Counted from the first letter of the stretch, positions 32,824 to 43,368 are shown. The stretch: DNA of 64,000 nt from Streptomyces tateyamensis (GCF_003205575.1 NZ_PYBW01000036.1:1-64000); one strand, 5' to 3'. The notes: a model not told the origin generated them from the sequence alone. A program made the numbers and translations.

Positions 32824-33867
32824 TCAGGCCACCGTCCAGGTGTCCGGGCCGGCCAGCAGGCCCGCCAGGTCGCCGGCCCCCTTCTGGGCCACCGCCTGCT
32901 CCAACTGCTCGGCCAGCTGGGTGTCGTAGACCGGCCGCTCGACGTCGCGGAAGACGCCGACCGGGGTGTGGTGCAACGCGTCGTTGCCCGCCAGCCGGGA
33001 GAGCGCGAAGGCCGTCACCGGGCTGGCCGCGTGCGCGTCGTGCACCAGCACCTGGGCCCGGTTGGCCTCGGTCACCTCGCGCACCTCCAGCTCGCCGGTG
33101 GCCGGGTCGCGGAAGACGCCGCGGTCGGCGAAGGCGATCGGCTCGCCGTGCTCCAGCCGGATCACCGCCTGGTCCGCGGTACCCGGGTCCTTGAGCACCT
33201 GGAAGGCGCCGTCGTTGAAGATCGGGCAGTTCTGGTAGATCTCCACCAGCGCGGTGCCCTCGTGCTGGGCGGCCGCCCGCAGCACCGACATCAGGCCGGG
33301 GCGGTCCGAGTCGACCGCCCGGGCCACGAAGGTGGCCTCGGCGCCCAGGGCCAGCGAGACCGGGTTGAACGGCGCGTCCAGCGAGCCCATCGGAGTGGAC
33401 TTGGTGATCTTGCCCTGCTCCGAGGTCGGCGAGTACTGACCCTTCGTCAGCCCGTAGATCCGGTTGTTGAAGAGCAGGATCTTCAGGTTGACGTTGCGGC
33501 GCAGCGCGTGGATCAGGTGGTTGCCGCCGATCGAGAGCGCGTCGCCGTCACCGGTGACCACCCAGACGCTCAGATCGCGCCGGGTGGCGGCCAGCCCGGT
33601 GGCGATCGCCGGGGCCCGGCCGTGGATCGAGTGCATGCCGTAGGTGTTCATGTAGTACGGGAAGCGCGAGGAGCAGCCGATCCCGGAGACGAAGACGGTG
33701 TTCTCCCGCTTGATCCCCAGCTCCGGCATGAACGCCTGCACCGTGCCCAGGATCACGTAGTCCCCGCAGCCCGGGCACCAGCGCACCTCCTGGTCGCTCT
33801 TGAACTCCTTGGCGGTCTGCAGCGCCTCGGCCTTGGGGACCAGCTGCAGGCTACGGAACTCACCCAT
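32824..33867 (-). CDS. korB: 2-oxoacid:ferredoxin oxidoreductase, beta subunit
   Basis: A 347-residue subunit that binds thiamine diphosphate and a [4Fe-4S] cluster. The cluster/TPP region is WCPGCGDYVILGTVQ, followed by the GIGCSSRFPYYMNTYGMHSIHGRAPAIATG block and the TPP motif VWVVTGDGDALSIGGNHLIHALRRN with NNRIYGLTKGQ. With KorA it oxidatively decarboxylates 2-oxoglutarate (or a related 2-oxoacid) and reduces ferredoxin. The start overlaps the korA stop by one base (TGATG). It ends before a strong hairpin. Confidence 0.95.
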   Translation of the reverse strand: MGEFRSLQLVPKAEALQTAKEFKSDQEVRWCPGCGDYVILGTVQAFMPELGIKRENTVFVSGIGCSSRFPYYMNTYGMHSIHGRAPAIATGLAATRRDLSVWVVTGDGDALSIGGNHLIHALRRNVNLKILLFNNRIYGLTKGQYSPTSEQGKITKSTPMGSLDAPFNPVSLALGAEATFVARAVDSDRPGLMSVLRAAAQHEGTALVEIYQNCPIFNDGAFQVLKDPGTADQAVIRLEHGEPIAFADRGVFRDPATGELEVREVTEANRAQVLVHDAHAASPVTAFALSRLAGNDALHHTPVGVFRDVERPVYDTQLAEQLEQAVAQKGAGDLAGLLAGPDTWTVA

Positions 33868-35798
33868 CAGTCCTCACTCCCGTCCAGGGTGCCGATCGCC
33901 GCCCACAGCACGTCCGCCAACTGGGCCGCCTTGAACGGCAGTCCGCGCACCTGGTTGTAGGACTGCGCATCCACCAGGTACTTCGCCCGCAGCAGCAGGG
34001 CGAGCTGGCCGAGGTTCATCTCGGGCACGATGACCTTCTCGTAACTTCCCAGCACCTGGCCCAGGTTGGCCGGGAACGGGTTGAGGTGGCGCAGGTGCGC
34101 CTGGGCGATCTGCGCCCCGTCCGCGCGCAGCCGGCGCACCGCGGCGGCGATCGGCCCGTAGGTCGAGCCCCAGCCGATCACCAGTACCCGGGCCGCCCCG
34201 TCCGGGTCGTCCACCTCGATCGGCGGCACCTCGATGCCGTCCACCTTGGCCTGCCGGGTGCGCACCATCAGGTCGTGGTTGGCCGGGTCGTAGGAGATGT
34301 TGCCGGTGCCGTCCTGCTTCTCGATGCCGCCGATCCGGTGCTCCAGCCCCGGCGTGCCCGGCAACGCCCAGGGGCGGGCCAGCGTGTGCGGGTCGCGCTT
34401 GTAGGGCCAGAACGCGCCCTCCTCGGTGTTCGGGCCGGTCGCGAAGTCAGGCTCGATCACCGGGAGTTCGTCGACCTCGGGGATCCGCCACGGCTCCGAG
34501 CCGTTGGCCAGGTAGCCGTCCGAGAGCAGGAAGACCGGGGTGCGGTAGGTGACCGCGATCCGGGCCGCCTCCAGCGCCGCGGTGAAGCACTCGGCCGGTG
34601 TGGCCGGGGCCACGATCGGCACCGGCGCCTCGCCGTTGCGCCCGAACATCGCCTGCAGCAGGTCGGCCTGCTCGGTCTTGGTCGGCAGACCGGTGGACGG
34701 GCCGCCGCGCTGGATGTCGATCACCAGCAGCGGCAGCTCCAGCGAGACCGCCAGCCCGATGGTCTCCGACTTCAGCGCCACGCCCGGACCGGAGGTGGTG
34801 GTCACGCCCAGCGACCCGCCGAAGGCCGCGCCCAGCGCCGCGCCGATGCCGGCGATCTCGTCCTCGGCCTGGAAGGTGCGCACGCCGAAGTTCTTGTGCT
34901 TGGACAGCTCGTGCAGGATGTCCGAGGCCGGGGTGATCGGGTACGAGCCGAGGAAGACCGGCAGGCCGGAGCGCTGGCCGGCCGCGATCAGGCCGTAGGA
35001 GAGCGCCAGGTTTCCGGAGATGTTGCGGTACCGCCCGGGCGCCAGCTTGGCCGGCGGCACCTCGTAGGAGACCGCGAAGTCCTCGGTGGTCTCGCCGAAG
35101 TTCCAGCCCGCCCGGAAGGCCAGGATGTTCGCCTCGGCGATGTCCGGCTTCTTGGCGAACTTGGTGCGCAGGAAGGACTCGGTGCCCTTGGTCGGCCGGT
35201 GGTACAGCCAGGAGAGCAGGCCCAGCGCGAACATGTTCTTCGCCCGCTCGGCGTCCTTGCGCAGCAGGCCGCTCTCCTTGAGCGCCTCCAGGGTCAGCGT
35301 GGTCAGCGGCACCTTGTGCAGGTGGAACGCGCTGAGCGAGCCGTCCTCCAGCGGGTCCGCCGCGTAGCCGACCTTGGCCAGCGCGCGCTTGGTGAACTCG
35401 TCGGTGTTGACGATGATCTCCGCACCGCGCGGCAGGTCGGCCAGGTTGGCCTTGAGCGCGGCCGGGTTCATCGCCACCAGCACGTTCGGCGCATCGCCCG
35501 GGGTCAGGATGTCGTGGTCGGCGAAGTGCAGCTGGAAGCTGGACACACCCGGCAGGGTGCCTTGGGGGGCCCGGATCTCGGCCGGGAAGTTCGGCAGGGT
35601 GGAGAGGTCGTTGCCGAAGGACGCCGTCTCCGAGGTGAAGCGGTCACCGGTGAGCTGCATGCCGTCACCCGAGTCGCCCGCGAACCGGATGATCACCCGG
35701 TCCAGCCGCCGGATCGGCTTGGCCCGGCGCGGCGCACCCGGGACCGGCCGCTCGCCCGGGCTCCCGCTCACTTCTGCCTGATCGACCTCGCTGGTCAC
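33867..35798 (-). CDS. korA: 2-oxoacid:ferredoxin oxidoreductase, alpha subunit (gamma-alpha fusion)
   Basis: A 643-residue subunit with the gamma domain first (FAGDSGDGMQLTGDRFTSE, about 35-215) and the alpha/pyrimidine-binding part after it (GNLALSYGLIAAGQRSGLPVFLGSYPITPASDIL, then EDEIAGIGAALGAAFGGSLGVTTTSGPG). This fused organisation is standard for actinobacterial KorA. The GTG start at 35798 gives a roughly 30-residue charged leader. The enzyme is an aerobic-tolerant alternative to the 2-oxoglutarate dehydrogenase complex in relatives. No ferredoxin gene is adjacent. Confidence 0.95.
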   Translation of the reverse strand: MTSEVDQAEVSGSPGERPVPGAPRRAKPIRRLDRVIIRFAGDSGDGMQLTGDRFTSETASFGNDLSTLPNFPAEIRAPQGTLPGVSSFQLHFADHDILTPGDAPNVLVAMNPAALKANLADLPRGAEIIVNTDEFTKRALAKVGYAADPLEDGSLSAFHLHKVPLTTLTLEALKESGLLRKDAERAKNMFALGLLSWLYHRPTKGTESFLRTKFAKKPDIAEANILAFRAGWNFGETTEDFAVSYEVPPAKLAPGRYRNISGNLALSYGLIAAGQRSGLPVFLGSYPITPASDILHELSKHKNFGVRTFQAEDEIAGIGAALGAAFGGSLGVTTTSGPGVALKSETIGLAVSLELPLLVIDIQRGGPSTGLPTKTEQADLLQAMFGRNGEAPVPIVAPATPAECFTAALEAARIAVTYRTPVFLLSDGYLANGSEPWRIPEVDELPVIEPDFATGPNTEEGAFWPYKRDPHTLARPWALPGTPGLEHRIGGIEKQDGTGNISYDPANHDLMVRTRQAKVDGIEVPPIEVDDPDGAARVLVIGWGSTYGPIAAAVRRLRADGAQIAQAHLRHLNPFPANLGQVLGSYEKVIVPEMNLGQLALLLRAKYLVDAQSYNQVRGLPFKAAQLADVLWAAIGTLDGSED

Positions 35799-35956
35799 TG
35801 CCGCGGACCTCCCTCAGGACCACCAGCCGTGGGCGTGAGCCGTGTGCTCCGTCCGTCTGGTGCACCGATCGCATCCTATGCGGGTTGGGAATCCCTTGGG
35901 CCTCAGCTAAAGCAAGAAGTCGCGGGCCGCTATTCCGGCGTTCGGCCAAGCGGGTG

Positions 35957-36619
35957 TCAGGAGTTGAGGTAGGTCAGCACGGCCAGCACCCGGCGGTGGT
36001 CCTCCTGGCTCTGGCCCAGGCCCAGCTTGGCGAAGATGTTCGAGACGTGCTTCTCCACCGCGCCGTCGGAGACCACCAGCTGCTTGGCGACTGCTGCATT
36101 GGTGCGCCCTTCGGCCATCAGGGCGAGCACCTCGCGCTCGCGCGGGGTCAGCCCGCTGAGCACGTCGCCGCGTCGGCTGCGGCTGAGCAGCTGCTGCACC
36201 ACCTCCGGGTCCAGCGCGGTGCCGCCGGCCGCCACCCGGGTGACCGCGTCGGTGAACTCGCGCACCTCGGCCACCCGGTCCTTGAGCAGGTAGCCGATCC
36301 CCCGGGTGGAGCCGGCCAGCAGCTCGGCGGCGTACTGCTGCTCGACGTACTGCGAGAGCACCAGCACCCCGAGGTCCGGGTAGAGCCCGCGCAGCGCCAC
36401 GCAGGCGCGCACTCCCTCGTCGGTGTGGGTCGGCGGCATCCGCACGTCGGCCACCACCACGTCCGGCAGCCGGCCGGCCGCGGCCAGGTCGTGCACCGCC
36501 TTGAGCAGCGACTCGCCGTCGCCGACCCCGGCCACCACCTCCAGGCCCCGGTCGGTCAGCAGCCGGGTCAGGCCCTCCCTGAGCAGGACGTTGTCCTCGG
36601 CGATGACGACGCGCAGCAT
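35957..36619 (-). CDS. NarL/FixJ-type response regulator without an adjacent kinase
   Basis: A 220-residue protein. The receiver domain is intact: acidic pair at E8-D9, phosphorylation site D58 in [10 protein letters not shown], Ser in VLVLSQY and Lys in YLLKDR. The LuxR-type helix-turn-helix is [43 protein letters not shown]. The ATG at 36619 is the family-typical start. Neither neighbour encodes a histidine kinase: upstream is the polyprenyl synthase and downstream korAB on the same strand. The kinase must be elsewhere or lost. Confidence 0.93.
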   Translation of the reverse strand: MLRVVIAEDNVLLREGLTRLLTDRGLEVVAGVGDGESLLKAVHDLAAAGRLPDVVVADVRMPPTHTDEGVRACVALRGLYPDLGVLVLSQYVEQQYAAELLAGSTRGIGYLLKDRVAEVREFTDAVTRVAAGGTALDPEVVQQLLSRSRRGDVLSGLTPREREVLALMAEGRTNAAVAKQLVVSDGAVEKHVSNIFAKLGLGQSQEDHRRVLAVLTYLNS

Positions 36620-36651
36620 GAGACGGCCTTCCCCCAGCAGTGAACGGTCCG

Positions 36652-37659
36652 TCACATGGTACGGATCGCGACCGCGTCGCACAGGCCCTGCAGGGCGGCC
36701 TTGGCCGGGCAGTCCGGCAGCGGGGCGAGCAGCGCGCGGGCCTCCTCGGCGTAGCGCAGCGTCTCCCGGCGGGCCCGCTCCAGCGCGGGGTGACGGCGCA
36801 GCAGGCGCAGCGCCTCGGCGTGCAGCTGATCGTCCGCCAGGTCCTGGCCGAGCAGCTCGCGCAGCCGCAGGTCCTCGGGGTCGTCCGGGTCCGCGGGCAT
36901 CGCGCGCAGCAGCAGCACCGGCAGCGTGGGCACGCCCTCGCGCAGGTCGGTGCCGGGGGTCTTGCCGGACTCGTGCGAGTCGCTGGCGATGTCCAGCACG
37001 TCGTCGGCCAGCTGGAAGGCCAGGCCCATCTTCTCGCCGTACTCGGTGAGGATGTCCACCGCCCAGGGCTCGGCGCCGGCCATCAGCGCGCCGAACCGGC
37101 AGGAGACGGCGACCAGCGCGCCGGTCTTGCCGGCCAGCACGTCCAGGTAGTGGGTCAGCGGGTCGCCGGCGCCGGGGCCGGCCGTCTCCAGGATCTGGCC
37201 GGTGACCAGCCGCTCGAAGGCGTCGGCCTGGATCCGCACCGCCTCCGGGCCGAGGTCGGCCAGCACCTGGGAGGCGCGGGAGAAGAGGAAGTCGCCGGTG
37301 AGGATGGCCACCGAGTTGTCCCAGCGGGTGTTGGCGGTGGCCACCCCGCGGCGCACCGGGGCCTCGTCCATCACGTCGTCGTGGTACAGGGTGGCCAGGT
37401 GGGTCAGCTCGACCACCACGGCGGCCGGCACCACGCCGGTCGCGGTCGGGTCGCCGAACTGCGCGGCCAGCATCACCAGCAGCGGGCGGAACCGCTTGCC
37501 GCCGGCCTCCAGCAGGTGGCTCGCGGTGATGGTGATGAACGGGATCTCGCTCTTGACGGCCTCGGCGAGCGCCGCCTCGACGGCGTCCATGCCGGTCTGA
37601 ACGTCACGGGTCAGGTCGCGGTCGTGCACGCTCAGCCCAAAGGGTCCCACGACGGTCAC
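36652..37659 (-). CDS. polyprenyl diphosphate synthase (long-chain, probable menaquinone side chain)
   Basis: A 335-residue all-helical trans-isoprenyl diphosphate synthase. The first Asp-rich motif is [15 protein letters not shown] and the second [12 protein letters not shown], with [12 protein letters not shown] before them. Small residues before the first motif fit a long-chain (C40-C50) product. GTG 37659 was chosen because AGGAG sits 8 nt upstream. It lies next to nuoN on the same strand; its product probably supplies the menaquinone tail, the electron acceptor of complex I (inference from position). Confidence 0.92.
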   Translation of the reverse strand: MTVVGPFGLSVHDRDLTRDVQTGMDAVEAALAEAVKSEIPFITITASHLLEAGGKRFRPLLVMLAAQFGDPTATGVVPAAVVVELTHLATLYHDDVMDEAPVRRGVATANTRWDNSVAILTGDFLFSRASQVLADLGPEAVRIQADAFERLVTGQILETAGPGAGDPLTHYLDVLAGKTGALVAVSCRFGALMAGAEPWAVDILTEYGEKMGLAFQLADDVLDIASDSHESGKTPGTDLREGVPTLPVLLLRAMPADPDDPEDLRLRELLGQDLADDQLHAEALRLLRRHPALERARRETLRYAEEARALLAPLPDCPAKAALQGLCDAVAIRTM

Positions 37660-37821
37660 GAAGACCACTCCTGTCGCCGGTCGATCATGCGGTCCGGTCC
37701 CTGTTGCGGCCGCCCATCCCCAGCAGCGTATCGGGTCACGAGTGGATCACTGTACGGGCGTGCGGGTACGAGTGCGCCGGGTCCGCAGGGGTGGCCTGCG
37801 GACCCGGCTGGTCGTGCGCGG

Positions 37822-39468
37822 TCAGTGCCCGCTGAACATCGCCGCCTTGCTCGCCAGGTCGAGGAAGTACTGCGGCAGGACGCCCAGCCCCACGGTGGCG
37901 ATCACGCCCAGCGAGATCGCGGTGGAGGTGAAGGCGCTGGGGATGGCCACCGCCGGGCCGTTCGGCTGAGGGTCGGAGAAGAACATCAGCACGATCACCC
38001 GGATGTAGAAGAACGCGGCCACCGCCGAGCTCAGCACACCGATGATCACCAGCGGGGTCGCGCCGCCCGCCGCCGCGGCCTGGAACACCGCGAACTTGCC
38101 GGTGAACCCGGCGGTCAGCGGGATCCCGGCGAAGGAGAGCAGGAAGAGCGCGAAGACCGCGGCCAGCAGCGGCGAGCGCCGCCCCAGGCCCGCCCAGCTG
38201 GACAGGTGGGTGGCCTCGCCCTTGGAGTCGCGCACCAGGGTGACCACCGCGAAGGCGCCCAGCGTGACGAAGGTGTACGCGAGCAGGTAGAAGAGCACCG
38301 CGCCCACCCCCTGCCGGTTGCTGGCGATCACCCCGGTCAGGATGAAGCCGGCGTGCGCGATCGAGGAGTAGGCCAGCAGCCGCTTCACGTCCTGCTGGGT
38401 CACCGCCAGGATCGCGCCGACCACCATGGTGAGGATCGCCACCGCCCACATCACCGGCCGCCAGTCCCAGCGCAGGCCGGGGAAGGCCACGTAGAACAGC
38501 CGCAGCAGGGCGCCGAAGGCGGCGACCTTGGTGGCCGCGGCCATGAAGCCGGTGACCGGGGTCGGGGCGCCCTGGTACACGTCCGGGGTCCAGGAGTGGA
38601 ACGGGACCGCGCCGACCTTGAAGAACAGGCCGACCGCGACCATCGCCAGACCCACCAGCAGCAGCACGTCGTTCTGGGTGCTGCTGGCCAGCGCCGGGGT
38701 GGCGGGGGCGGTGCCGGCGATCACGTCGTGGATGTCCGGCAGCCGGAAGCTGCCCGCGTACCCGTACAGCAGTGCGCTGCCGAACAGGAAGAACGCGGAG
38801 GCGAAGGAGCCGAGCAGGAAGTACTTGACCGCCGCCTCCTGGGAGAGCAGCCGGCGCCGCCGGGCCAGCGCGCAGAGCAGGTACAGCGGCAGCGAGAAGA
38901 CCTCCAGCGCCACGAACATGGTCAGCAGGTCGTTGGCGGCCGGGAAGAGCAGCATGCCGCCGATCGCGAACAGGGTCAGCGGGTAGACCTCGGTGGAGGC
39001 GAAGCCCGCCTTGGCGGCCTGCTTCTCCTGCTCGCCGCCGGGGGCGGCGGCGCCCTGGGCGGTGAAGGCGTCCAGCGGCACGCCGTCCACCCGCGGGTCC
39101 AGCCGCCGCTCGGCGTAGAGCAGCACGGCCAGCACGCCGGCCAGCAGGATCACGCCCTGCAGGAAGAGCGCGGGGCCGTCCAGCGCCACCGAGCCCATCG
39201 CGATCAGGCCGCTCTTGGTGGTGCCGTAGCCGTCGTTGGCCAGCACCAGCACCGCGACGAAGGCCGCCGCCAGGCCCGCCAGCGCCAGCGTCACCTGGGT
39301 GCCCCAGCGCAGCCGGCGGGGCAGGAAGGCCTCGGCCAGGATGCCGAGCACGGCGGCGCCGAAGACGATCAGCATCGGCGACAGCTGGCCGTACTCGATC
39401 TGCGGCGCCGGGATGCTCGCGGTGCCGCCACCGGCGGCGGCCATCCACAGGCTGTGGACATCGCTCAC
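37822..39468 (-). CDS. nuoN: NADH-quinone oxidoreductase subunit N
   Basis: A 548-residue antiporter-like membrane subunit of complex I with about 14 helices. The conserved lysine/glutamate region is seen in ALEVFSLPLYLL and VGLFFKVGAVPFHSWTPDVYQGAPTPVTGFMAA. It is a proton-pumping unit. The GTG start overlaps the nuoM stop (GTGA). It is the last nuo gene; 160 bp separate it from the polyprenyl synthase gene. Confidence 0.96.
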   Translation of the reverse strand: MSDVHSLWMAAAGGGTASIPAPQIEYGQLSPMLIVFGAAVLGILAEAFLPRRLRWGTQVTLALAGLAAAFVAVLVLANDGYGTTKSGLIAMGSVALDGPALFLQGVILLAGVLAVLLYAERRLDPRVDGVPLDAFTAQGAAAPGGEQEKQAAKAGFASTEVYPLTLFAIGGMLLFPAANDLLTMFVALEVFSLPLYLLCALARRRRLLSQEAAVKYFLLGSFASAFFLFGSALLYGYAGSFRLPDIHDVIAGTAPATPALASSTQNDVLLLVGLAMVAVGLFFKVGAVPFHSWTPDVYQGAPTPVTGFMAAATKVAAFGALLRLFYVAFPGLRWDWRPVMWAVAILTMVVGAILAVTQQDVKRLLAYSSIAHAGFILTGVIASNRQGVGAVLFYLLAYTFVTLGAFAVVTLVRDSKGEATHLSSWAGLGRRSPLLAAVFALFLLSFAGIPLTAGFTGKFAVFQAAAAGGATPLVIIGVLSSAVAAFFYIRVIVLMFFSDPQPNGPAVAIPSAFTSTAISLGVIATVGLGVLPQYFLDLASKAAMFSGH

Positions 39469-41108
39469 TTGGTCTCACCTCCGGCAGGGACGGCCACCGG
39501 GTGGGCGGGGGCCGGGTCGGTCTTGTGGACCTGGGAGAGGGTGTCGGCCACGGCCGGGTTCACCAGGTCGGTGAGCGGCTTGGGGTAGACGCCGAACACC
39601 AGGGTCAGCGCGATCAGCGGCACGGCCACCAGCAGCTCGCGCGCCTTCAGGTCGGCCATCCCGGCCACCTGCGGCTTGACCGGCCCGGTCATGGTGCGCT
39701 GGTAGAGCACCAGCACGTAGAGCGCGGCCAGCACGATGCCCAGGGTGGCGACGATGCCCAGCGCCGGGTACCGGGTGAAGGTCCCCACCAGCACCAGGAA
39801 CTCGCTGACGAACGGGGCCAGCCCCGGCAGCGAGAGGGTGGCCAGGCCGCCGACCAGGAAGGTGCCGGCCAGCACCGGGGCCACCTTCTGCACCCCGCCG
39901 AAGTCGGCGATCAGCCGGGAGCCGCGCCGGGAGATCAGGAAGCCGGCGACCAGCATCAGCAGGGCGGTGGAGATGCCGTGGTTGACCATGTAGAGGGTGG
40001 CGCCGCTCTGGCCCTGACTGGTCATCGCGAAGATGCCCAGGATGATGAAGCCGAAGTGCGAGATGGAGGCGTAGGCCACCAGCCGCTTGATGTCCTTCTG
40101 ACCCACCGCCAGCAGCGCGCCGTACACGATCCCGATCACCGAGAGCACCAGGATCGCCGGGGCGAAGAACCGCGAGGCGTCCGGGAACAGGCCCAGGCAG
40201 AACCGCAGCATCGCGAAGGTGCCGACCTTGTCGACCACCGCGGTGATCAGCACCGCGGTGCCGGCCGTGGCCTCGCCCATCGCGTTCGGAAGCCAGGTGT
40301 GCAGCGGCCAGAGCGGGGCCTTCACCGCGAAGGCGAAGAAGAAGCCGAGGAAGAGCGCCCGCTCGGCGTTGGTGTTGATCACCAGCTTGCCGTCGGCGAT
40401 CGCACCGGTCAGGGTCTGCAGGTCGAAGGTGCCGAAGCCCTGGCCCTGCGCGACCACGTACAGCCCGATCACCGCGGCCAGCATGACCAGGCCGCCGAGC
40501 AGGTTGTAGAGCAGGAACTTGACCGCCGCGTAGGAGCGCTGACGGTCCGACTCCGGTCCGCCGGCCCGGTCGCCGAAGCCGCCGATCAGGAAGTACAGCG
40601 GGATCAGCATGGCTTCGAAGAAGACGTAGAACAGGAAGACGTCGGTGGCCAGGAAGGAGACGATCACCATCGCCTCGACGGCCAGGATCAGCGCGAAGAA
40701 GGCCTGGGTGCGGCGCTTGCTCTCGAAGGTCTGGCCCTCGGGGGCGGGCGCCCCCGTGACGGAGTCGCCGGTGCCCGGCGTCGGGTCGTGCCAGGAGGCC
40801 AGCATCACCAGCGGCACCAGCACCGCGGTGAGCAGCAGCAGCACCGCGCCGATGCCGTCCACGCCGAGCGAGAAGCTGATCCCGAAGGAGCGGATCCAGG
40901 CGTGCTGCTCGGTCAGCTGGTAGCGCGGGCCGCCGGTCTTGAACTGCGCGGCGACCAGGCCGGCCAGCGCCAGGGTGGCGGCCGAGACGGTCAGCGCCAC
41001 CGCCTTGGTGGCGCGCCGCCGGGACTCGCTCGACCCGGCCGGAAGTGCGGCGGTCAGGACCGCCCCGGCGGCCGGGACGGCGCAGGTGGCGGTGAGCAGG
41101 GCACTCAT
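39465..41108 (-). CDS. nuoM: NADH-quinone oxidoreductase subunit M
   Basis: A 547-residue antiporter-like subunit. Signature blocks are FYVFFEAMLIPLYFLIGGFG (conserved Glu) and AFAVKAPLWPLHTWLPNAMGEATAGTAVLITAVVDKVG (conserved Lys and the discontinuous helix). Its ATG overlaps the stop of a 12-codon micro-ORF that links it to nuoL. Confidence 0.96.
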   Translation of the reverse strand: MSALLTATCAVPAAGAVLTAALPAGSSESRRRATKAVALTVSAATLALAGLVAAQFKTGGPRYQLTEQHAWIRSFGISFSLGVDGIGAVLLLLTAVLVPLVMLASWHDPTPGTGDSVTGAPAPEGQTFESKRRTQAFFALILAVEAMVIVSFLATDVFLFYVFFEAMLIPLYFLIGGFGDRAGGPESDRQRSYAAVKFLLYNLLGGLVMLAAVIGLYVVAQGQGFGTFDLQTLTGAIADGKLVINTNAERALFLGFFFAFAVKAPLWPLHTWLPNAMGEATAGTAVLITAVVDKVGTFAMLRFCLGLFPDASRFFAPAILVLSVIGIVYGALLAVGQKDIKRLVAYASISHFGFIILGIFAMTSQGQSGATLYMVNHGISTALLMLVAGFLISRRGSRLIADFGGVQKVAPVLAGTFLVGGLATLSLPGLAPFVSEFLVLVGTFTRYPALGIVATLGIVLAALYVLVLYQRTMTGPVKPQVAGMADLKARELLVAVPLIALTLVFGVYPKPLTDLVNPAVADTLSQVHKTDPAPAHPVAVPAGGETK

Positions 41109-41143
41109 GCCGCCACCCCCTGACGGTCCATCGGAGTACTCAT
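41105..41143 (-). CDS. 12-codon micro-ORF bridging nuoL and nuoM
   Basis: Its ATG overlaps the nuoL stop (ATGA) and its TGA overlaps the nuoM ATG (ATGA). It has its own GAGG-type ribosome-binding site about 7 nt upstream. The peptide would be [12 protein letters not shown]. The ten bases CGGCATGAGT occur at both junctions, 38 bp apart, so a small duplication may have created it. It may act only as a coupling device for ribosomes passing from nuoL to nuoM. Confidence 0.45.
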   Translation of the reverse strand: MSTPMDRQGVAA

Positions 41144-43059
41144 GCCGACCTCATCAGGAGAGTGGTGGCGACCAGCACCAGCGTGCCGCCGAACATGGAG
41201 AGGGCGTAGGAGCGGACGTAGCCGTTCTGGACCCGCCGCAGCCGGCTGGAGACGCCCCCGATGGTGGCGGCCAGCCCGTTGACGAAGCCGTCCAGGCCCT
41301 TGATGTCGAAGTAGACCAGCGCCGCCGCCAGCGCGGAGCCGGGGCGGACCAGCACCGCGTGGTTGAAGTCGTCCTGCAGCAGGTCGCGGCGGGCCGCCCG
41401 GGTGAGCGGCGAGCCGATCGGCGGGACGACCGGCACCTCGCCGCGCCCGTACATCAGGTAGGAGACGCCGACGCCGGCCAGCATGCAGGCGATGGTCAGC
41501 CCGGTGACCACGCCGGAGGGCAGCGGCGAGTGGCCCTCGCTGTGCCCGGTGACCGGCTCCAGCCAGCGCAGGAAGGAGCTGTTCAGGGTGAACAGGCCGC
41601 CGGCGAAGACCGAGCCGAAGGCCAGCAGGATCATCGGCACCGTCATCGAGGCGGGCGACTCGTGCGGGTGCGGCATGCGCTCCTCGCCCGCGGCGGAGCC
41701 GCTCGTGTCCGCCGTCGGCCGCCAGCGCTTCTGGCCGAAGAAGGTCAGCAGCATCACCCGGGTCATGTAGAACGCGGTGACCGCGGCGCCGACCAGGGTG
41801 ACCAGGCCGAGGATCCAGCCCTCGGTGCCGCCCTTGGCGAAGGCGGCCTCGATGATCTTGTCCTTGGAGAAGTACCCGGACAGGAACGGGAAGCCGATGA
41901 TCGCCAGGTAGCCGAGCGCGAAGGTGACGAAGGTGATCGGCATGTACTTGCGCAGGCCGCCGTAGTGACGCATGTTCACCTCGTCGTCCATGCCGTGCAT
42001 GACCGACCCGGCGCCGAGGAAGAGCCCGGCCTTGAAGAAGCCGTGGGTGACCAGGTGCATGATCGCGAAGACGTAGCCGATCGGACCCAGGCCCGCGGCC
42101 AGCACCATGTAGCCGATCTGCGACATGGTCGAGCCGGCCAGCGCCTTCTTGATGTCGTCCTTGGCGCAACCGACGACCGCACCGAAGATCAGCGTGACCG
42201 CGCCCACGCAGACCACCGCGGTCTGCGCGTCCGGGGCCAGGTCGAAGACCGCGTGCGAGCGGGTGATCAGGTAGACGCCGGCGGTCACCATGGTGGCCGC
42301 GTGGATCAGCGCGGAGACCGGGGTCGGGCCCTCCATCGCGTCGCCGAGCCAGCTCTGCAGCGGCACCTGGGCCGACTTGCCGCAGGCCGCGAGCAGCAGC
42401 ATCAGGCCGATCGCGGTCAGCTTGCCCTGACTGGCCTGGGGCGCGTTCTCGAACACCCCCGCGAAGGAGAAGTCCCCGAACTGGGTGAACATCAGCATGA
42501 TCGCGATCGACAGGCCGACGTCGCCGACCCGGTTGACCAGGAAGGCCTTCTTGGCCGCGGTGGCCGCGCTCGGCTTGTGCTGCCAGAACCCGATCAGCAG
42601 GTACGAGGCGAGGCCCACGCCCTCCCAACCGACGTACAGCAGCAGGTAGTTGTCCGCCAGCACCAGGATCAGCATGGCGGCCAGGAACAGGTTGAGGTAG
42701 CCGAAGAACCGGCGGCGGCGCTCGTCGTGCGCCATGTAGCCCACCGAGTAGAGGTGGATCAGGGTGCCGACACCGGTGATCAGCAGCACGAAGGTGATCG
42801 ACAGCTGGTCCAGTTGGAAGGCGGCGTCGGCCCGGAAGCCGGCCACCGGGATCCAGCTGAACAGCTTGACGTGCACGGCCCGGTCGTCGGCCGGGCGGCC
42901 CAGCATGTCGAAGAAGAGGACCAGTCCGAAGGCGAAGGAGAGCGCTGCGGCGAGCGTGCCCAGCCAGTGGCCGAAGCGGTCGAGCACCCGCCCGCCGAGC
43001 AGCAGCAGGGCAGCTCCGGCCAACGGCGCTGCGACGAGCAGCGGGATGAGTGAGTTCAC
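41140..43059 (-). CDS. nuoL: NADH-quinone oxidoreductase subunit L
   Basis: A 639-residue, the largest antiporter-like subunit, with about 16 helices and the long lateral-helix C-terminal part. Diagnostic blocks are [18 protein letters not shown] (conserved Glu), [39 protein letters not shown] (conserved Lys) and [15 protein letters not shown]. The GTG start at 43059 is 9 bp after nuoK. It is a distal proton-pump module. Confidence 0.96.
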   Translation of the reverse strand: MNSLIPLLVAAPLAGAALLLLGGRVLDRFGHWLGTLAAALSFAFGLVLFFDMLGRPADDRAVHVKLFSWIPVAGFRADAAFQLDQLSITFVLLITGVGTLIHLYSVGYMAHDERRRRFFGYLNLFLAAMLILVLADNYLLLYVGWEGVGLASYLLIGFWQHKPSAATAAKKAFLVNRVGDVGLSIAIMLMFTQFGDFSFAGVFENAPQASQGKLTAIGLMLLLAACGKSAQVPLQSWLGDAMEGPTPVSALIHAATMVTAGVYLITRSHAVFDLAPDAQTAVVCVGAVTLIFGAVVGCAKDDIKKALAGSTMSQIGYMVLAAGLGPIGYVFAIMHLVTHGFFKAGLFLGAGSVMHGMDDEVNMRHYGGLRKYMPITFVTFALGYLAIIGFPFLSGYFSKDKIIEAAFAKGGTEGWILGLVTLVGAAVTAFYMTRVMLLTFFGQKRWRPTADTSGSAAGEERMPHPHESPASMTVPMILLAFGSVFAGGLFTLNSSFLRWLEPVTGHSEGHSPLPSGVVTGLTIACMLAGVGVSYLMYGRGEVPVVPPIGSPLTRAARRDLLQDDFNHAVLVRPGSALAAALVYFDIKGLDGFVNGLAATIGGVSSRLRRVQNGYVRSYALSMFGGTLVLVATTLLMRSA

Positions 43060-43068
43060 GTGGGGCCC

Positions 43069-43368
43069 CTACAGCTTCATCAGGTTGCTGTCGTCGACCG
43101 AAGCCGAGTGCCTGGTCCGGAAGATGCTCACGATGATGGCCAGGCCCACCACCACCTCGGCCGCGGCGACCACCATGGTGAAGAAGGCCAGGATCTGGCC
43201 GTCCAGGTTGCCGTGCAGCCGGGAGAAGGTGACCAGTGCCAGGTTCGAGGCGTTCAGCATCAGCTCCACGCACATGAAGAGCACGATGGCGTTGCGCCGC
43301 ACCAGCACGCCGGCCGCCCCGATGGTGAAGAGCAGGGCTGCCAGGTAGAGGTAGTTGACCGGGTTCAC
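43069..43368 (-). CDS. nuoK: NADH-quinone oxidoreductase subunit K
   Basis: A 99-residue protein with three helices. The conserved Glu lies in [19 protein letters not shown], part of the membrane charge pathway. GTG start overlaps the nuoJ stop (GTGA). Length is normal for the family. Confidence 0.95.
   Translation of the reverse strand: MNPVNYLYLAALLFTIGAAGVLVRRNAIVLFMCVELMLNASNLALVTFSRLHGNLDGQILAFFTMVVAAAEVVVGLAIIVSIFRTRHSASVDDSNLMKL

Noticed and set aside
36640..39588. 982-codon plus-strand frame antisense to the polyprenyl synthase and nuoN
   Set aside because: Antisense frames stay open in high-GC DNA because of third-position bias; the product is His/Gln/Arg/Gly-rich and repetitive.
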